This document shows positions 60,625-64,000 of a stretch of DNA of 64,000 nt, in pieces (the stretch's first letter is position 1; every line of letters starts with the position of its first letter). The stretch covers positions 214,143-278,142 of the forward strand of contig JAPLDJ010000012.1 in the NCBI GenBank assembly GCA_026391805.1, in the 5' to 3' direction. Under the pieces are notes generated by a model. It saw only the letters and a list, made by a program, of their open reading frames with translations, ran no database searches and had not been told where the DNA came from. A program made the translations under genes and the position numbers. The stretch is from Bacteroidota bacterium. Its GTDB lineage: Bacteria > Bacteroidota > Bacteroidia > Bacteroidales > FEN-979.

Positions 60625-61488
60625 TTGCACTCCTTCCCGATCCGAAGCATCCCCGGGCTGATCCGTATAAACGTTTCACTGGCTGTTACGCTGTCTGCAT
60701 TTGCTTCATGGGTCGTTGCATCCGGAAAGGTCACCACGGAAGCCATCCTTCCTGTCCTTGCCATTTTTCTTCTTGCTTCAGGAGCCTCTGCGCTCAACCA
60801 GGTCCAGGAAAAAGAACAGGATGCGAAAATGTTCAGGACAAGATCACGTCCGATTCCTTCAGGAAAGATCACATCACTTCAGGCCCTGATCCTGGCCGGG
60901 ATACTGCTTTTATCAGGTTTTATCGTACTTGCCATTGAGTCCCCCCTTATCTGCTTTCTTTTCGGATTGCTGAACGTTGCCTGGTACAATGGATTTTATA
61001 CCTGGCTGAAAAGGAAAACAGCTTTTGCAGTCGTTCCCGGAGCCCTGACGGGTGTTATCCCTGTCATGATCGGCTGGACAGCAGGCGGAGGTTCAGTCTC
61101 CGATCACACCTTGCTGATGCTGGCCCTCTTTCTGTTCATGTGGCAGATCCCCCACTTCTGGCTGCTCATGCTGAAATATGATGGCGAATACCGTTCGGCC
61201 GGGTTCCCCGTCATGACGGAAACGTTCAGCAATTCACAGTTCCGGAATATCATCATGGCCTGGTTCATCGGCGCCACCGGCACCTCCCTCCTGCTGGTTG
61301 GATACGGGTTCTGGAAATTCCTTCTTCCGTCGCTCCTGATCATGTGCATGAATATTTTATTGTTGGTAATGGTATTTGGTCAATTGTACTATGCAAAAAA
61401 TCTCCACTACCGCCTTCTTTTCGCATCCATGAACGGTTTTCTTCTTCTCGTTCTGGGGCTCCTCGTCATTGAACGGTTGTTGTACTGA
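60625..61488 (+). CDS. cyoE: Protoheme IX farnesyltransferase (heme O synthase)
   Basis: 287 residues; TTG at 60625 is the only reasonable start. UbiA-family motifs: NQVQEKEQDAKMFRT (the Asp-rich site, N-x3-E-x2-D) and RSRPIPSGK, with the second site near YDGEYRSAGFPV. Eight to nine helices. It farnesylates heme b to heme O, which heme A synthase converts to heme A for this oxidase; ctaA is not visible here. A TAATTTTG box overlaps the start codon (60620-60627), probably coincidental. Confidence 0.93.
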   Translation: MHSFPIRSIPGLIRINVSLAVTLSAFASWVVASGKVTTEAILPVLAIFLLASGASALNQVQEKEQDAKMFRTRSRPIPSGKITSLQALILAGILLLSGFIVLAIESPLICFLFGLLNVAWYNGFYTWLKRKTAFAVVPGALTGVIPVMIGWTAGGGSVSDHTLLMLALFLFMWQIPHFWLLMLKYDGEYRSAGFPVMTETFSNSQFRNIIMAWFIGATGTSLLLVGYGFWKFLLPSLLIMCMNILLLVMVFGQLYYAKNLHYRLLFASMNGFLLLVLGLLVIERLLY

Positions 61489-61527
61489 AAATGATAATTT
61501 CCGGGTGTTTTCTGAATTGAAATTGTG

Positions 61528-61535
61528 TAACTTTG
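61528..61535 (+). promoter_or_regulatory. -7 box upstream of the large Asp-box gene
   Basis: TAACTTTG fits the consensus but lies 121 bases before the ATG at 61657, giving a long leader if used. No clear -33 TTTG is present. Confidence 0.4.
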
Positions 61536-61656
61536 CATCCCGAAATCATCAGGAATTCATTTCCTTCATGAAATATCCGTCTGAAACCTATTCTTTCAAA
61601 CCTTAAATGATCCTTTTCCATTATTCTGTGGTCAGATAAAATCAAATAAAATCAAA

Positions 61657-64000
61657 ATGAAAAAGCTGTTCATTCTTGCCCTTTTCTTCTGCCTTGCATC
61701 CATCGCCGGAAGATCCCAGACAACTGGTACCATGCAGAACGTTCCTAACGATACTGCTCAATATCCCTATTGGGTGCAGATGATGCAGGATCCGTCGGTG
61801 AATTTTTTCAAGGTTCAGCGCGCCTTCAACATCTACTGGCAAAACCGGCCGATCACCAAAGGGTGCGGATGGAAGGTCTTCAAGCGGTGGGAATACATGA
61901 TGCAGAGCCGTGTGCTGCCGAACGGCGACCGTCCCGCACCTGAACTTGCAGAAAATGCCTATGAACAGTTCCTGAGAAGCAACAGGTCCTCCACCGGTAA
62001 CTGGATTTCCCTTGGTCCTGCAACGATCCCGGCACCCGGACCCGCAGGTTATGAAGGACTGGGCAGGATCAATACGGTTGCATTTCATCCGAGCGACCCT
62101 AATAAGATTTTCATCGGCTCGCCTTCCGGCGGGATGTGGCAGACCACAGATGGCGGCTTGAACTGGGTGACACATACCGATACGATGCCGACATTGGGCG
62201 TTTCCGCCATTATCGTCGATTTTTCCAATCCGAACACGCTTTATCTTGGCACCGGCGACCGTGATGCAGGAGATGCAGCCGGGCTTGGCGTTTACAAAAG
62301 CACGAACGGGGGTCTTACCTGGGCACCCTCAAAAACAGGCATGGGTGATAAGGTTATCGGACACATGATCCAGGATCCTTCAAACGCTTCCCTTCTTCTT
62401 GCAGCCACCAATGGCGGGATCTATCGTTCCACTGACGGAGGCGCCAACTGGACCCAGACCCAGACAGGCAATTTCAAGAATATCGCCTTCAAACCGGGCG
62501 ATCATACTGTGGTTTATGCCGCCGGCAGTTCCACATTCTACCGTTCATCCAACAACGGTGTCAGTTTTACAAGTATTTCTTCAGGGCTCCCCGGGGGCCA
62601 GCGGTCGACAATTGCTGTTACTGCTGCAAATCCTGCTTATGTTTATCTTCTCTATGCCGCAGGTGATAATGGTTATGGCGGAGTATACCGTTCAACCGAT
62701 TCAGGACTTTCATTCTCCATGCGGTCCACCTCTCCGAACATCATTGACTGGAGTTGCGACGGAAGCGGTACTGGGGGACAGGGCTGGTATGACCTTGCCC
62801 TGGCTGCTGATCCTGCAAATGCCAACACGATCTATGTCGGCGGCGTCAATGTATGGAAATCAACCGACGGAGGCATTAACTGGAACATCAATTCTCACTG
62901 GTACGGCGGATGCAGTGTGCCTTCCGTGCACGCCGACTGTCACTTCCTTGGATTTAATCCCGTTGACGGACACCTGTATGCCGGAAACGACGGCGGAACC
63001 TTTGCCACTGCCGACGGGGGAACGACATGGAACTGGCTCATGACCGGCGTTACGGTCGGACAGATCTACAAACTGGGTCAGGCCCAGCTTTCAAAGAATC
63101 ATGTCATCAATGGCTTCCAGGATAACGGTACCTATACCATTACACCTGCAGGCTGGGTCGCAACAGGCGGTGGCGATGGCATGGAATGCACCATCGATTA
63201 TGCGAATGATGCCTATACCTATCACACCATCTATTACGGCGATATTTACAGGCGGTATAATAATAACAATGAAAATCATATCGCAGGAAACGGAACCAAC
63301 GGCATTACGGAAAGCGGCGGCTGGGTGACGCCTTTCACCCTGCATTCAACCGATCCGAACACGATGTTTATCGGTTACAAGAACATCTGGAGAAGCCCGA
63401 ATATCCATAATACACATCCGACCTGGACGAAGATCTCAGACAACCTTGCCGGCGGAAACGGCAGCGATATGTCGGTGGTTGAAAATTCAAAAGCTGATCC
63501 CAATATCTTCTATGCAGCCCGTTCTGATAACCGGTTGTTCCGGACCGATAACAGCATGGATCTTGCCCCGACCTGGATCGATCTTACCACCTCCCTCCCG
63601 GTGGCCTCTACTCCGACCGACATTGCAGCACACCCGACCGATCCCAATATCGTTTACATCACCGTTGGTAACAAGGTCTATAAATCTACGGATAAGGGAC
63701 AGACATGGACTGACATCAGCCTTAACCTGCCGGCAATTCATCTGAACAGCATCGCATATTATAAAAATGATGCAGAGGGACTTTATTTAGGTTCCGATGC
63801 CGGTGTGTTCTATAAGAATGCCACGATGACAACCTGGATTGCATACAGCCATGGACTTCCGGCCAACTCCAAGATCACTGAACTGGAGATCTATTATGAC
63901 AACGACAGCGTTTCAAGCGATGCCATCCGGGGATGCACCTACGGACGGGGACTGTGGGGTTCCGATATGTATCACTCCGCGCCGGTTGTCGATTTTTCCG
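61657..64000 (+). CDS. Large secreted Asp-box (sortilin/BNR-type) propeller protein, partial at the window edge
   Basis: The frame from ATG 61657 stays open for 781 codons to the window end. A signal peptide (KKLFILALFFCLASIAGRSQ) is followed by an N-terminal helical region (about 40-105) and then two propeller-like blocks with many Asp-box motifs (QTTDGGLNW, KSTNGGLTW, RSTDGGANW, KSTDGGINW, TADGGTTW, KSTDKGQTW), as in VPS10/sortilin- and xyloglucanase-like propellers. The last visible residues (APVVDFS) look like the start of a PKD domain, as in the paralogs at 49070 and 50832, so a T9SS sorting domain is expected beyond the window. Confidence 0.85.
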   Translation, partial: MKKLFILALFFCLASIAGRSQTTGTMQNVPNDTAQYPYWVQMMQDPSVNFFKVQRAFNIYWQNRPITKGCGWKVFKRWEYMMQSRVLPNGDRPAPELAENAYEQFLRSNRSSTGNWISLGPATIPAPGPAGYEGLGRINTVAFHPSDPNKIFIGSPSGGMWQTTDGGLNWVTHTDTMPTLGVSAIIVDFSNPNTLYLGTGDRDAGDAAGLGVYKSTNGGLTWAPSKTGMGDKVIGHMIQDPSNASLLLAATNGGIYRSTDGGANWTQTQTGNFKNIAFKPGDHTVVYAAGSSTFYRSSNNGVSFTSISSGLPGGQRSTIAVTAANPAYVYLLYAAGDNGYGGVYRSTDSGLSFSMRSTSPNIIDWSCDGSGTGGQGWYDLALAADPANANTIYVGGVNVWKSTDGGINWNINSHWYGGCSVPSVHADCHFLGFNPVDGHLYAGNDGGTFATADGGTTWNWLMTGVTVGQIYKLGQAQLSKNHVINGFQDNGTYTITPAGWVATGGGDGMECTIDYANDAYTYHTIYYGDIYRRYNNNNENHIAGNGTNGITESGGWVTPFTLHSTDPNTMFIGYKNIWRSPNIHNTHPTWTKISDNLAGGNGSDMSVVENSKADPNIFYAARSDNRLFRTDNSMDLAPTWIDLTTSLPVASTPTDIAAHPTDPNIVYITVGNKVYKSTDKGQTWTDISLNLPAIHLNSIAYYKNDAEGLYLGSDAGVFYKNATMTTWIAYSHGLPANSKITELEIYYDNDSVSSDAIRGCTYGRGLWGSDMYHSAPVVDFS

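Noticed and set aside
60620..60627. Promoter box for cyoE
   Set aside because: TAATTTTG overlaps the TTG start codon, so a transcript from it could not include the start; cyoE follows ctaC by two bases and is probably co-transcribed.

Overview
The window reads as a chromosome segment from a Bacteroidota (Bacteroidetes) bacterium, probably a Bacteroidales-like environmental lineage. Support: several secreted proteins end in type IX secretion (T9SS) sorting domains; promoters fit the Bacteroidota consensus TTTG-N19-21-TAnnTTTG; there is a TonB-dependent receptor with a carboxypeptidase-regulatory-like domain, a GldI-like FKBP lipoprotein next to an NrnA-type phosphoesterase, a DUF4301 protein and a PorE-like OmpA/TPR/propeller protein. 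I saw no rRNA, tRNA, CRISPR array, transposase or phage gene.

Layout. (A) 1-18860: a plus-strand cluster that looks like a specialised lipid or acyl-product locus. It holds an MMPL exporter/acyltransferase/methyltransferase fusion, a CrtI-like FAD oxidoreductase, a C45 N-acyltransferase-like protein with TPRs, a B12-binding radical SAM enzyme, an orphan 128-aa protein, a TonB receptor, an O-methyltransferase, an ABC-2 permease without its ATPase, a small HTH-like protein, a BtrH-like acyltransferase, an acyl carrier protein, a sulfotransferase, an outer-membrane beta-barrel and a phenylacetate-CoA-ligase-like adenylating enzyme. My reading is that the ligase activates an acid, the ACP carries it, BtrH and C45 transfer it, radical SAM, FAD and methyltransferase enzymes tailor it, and MMPL/ABC proteins export it. 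The product is unknown. (B) 18942-32683: a secreted protein, amidohydrolase, membrane protein, mutL, two rhomboid proteases, an EEP-family hydrolase, uvrB, two FKBP isomerases, nrnA and ndk. (C) 32680-36029: an XRE regulator with a 1.27-kb upstream gap holding TGTTTACA dyads (candidate operators) and a cluster of short hairpins, then a T9SS-secreted subtilase. (D) 36071-48729: DUF4301, a thioredoxin-like protein and a beta-barrel, then minus-strand housekeeping operons thrS-infC-rpmI-rplT (infC apparently starts with AUA), a PorE-like protein and ffh-folD-queE. (E) 49070-52415: tandem paralogous Asp-box/PKD/T9SS proteins. (F) 52569-61488: an aerobic respiration locus: a Tat-exported 4Fe-4S protein, an NrfD-type quinol-oxidising membrane subunit and a cytochrome c (a possible bc1 replacement), SCO, type-A2 caa3-like oxidase subunits I, III, IV and II, and heme O synthase. 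(G) 61657-end: a third large Asp-box secreted protein, cut by the window edge.

The intergenic DNA is unusual. Short tandem repeats of 7-8 bp with changing sequence, foldback elements, GC-rich palindromes (including two exact 58-bp copies in opposite orientation 12.6 kb apart) and a repeated leader cassette before two oxidase genes recur across the window. The most interesting signals are the region-A cluster, the intergenic repeat mosaic, the hairpin cluster at 33.8-34.2 kb and the FeS-NrfD-cytochrome module.
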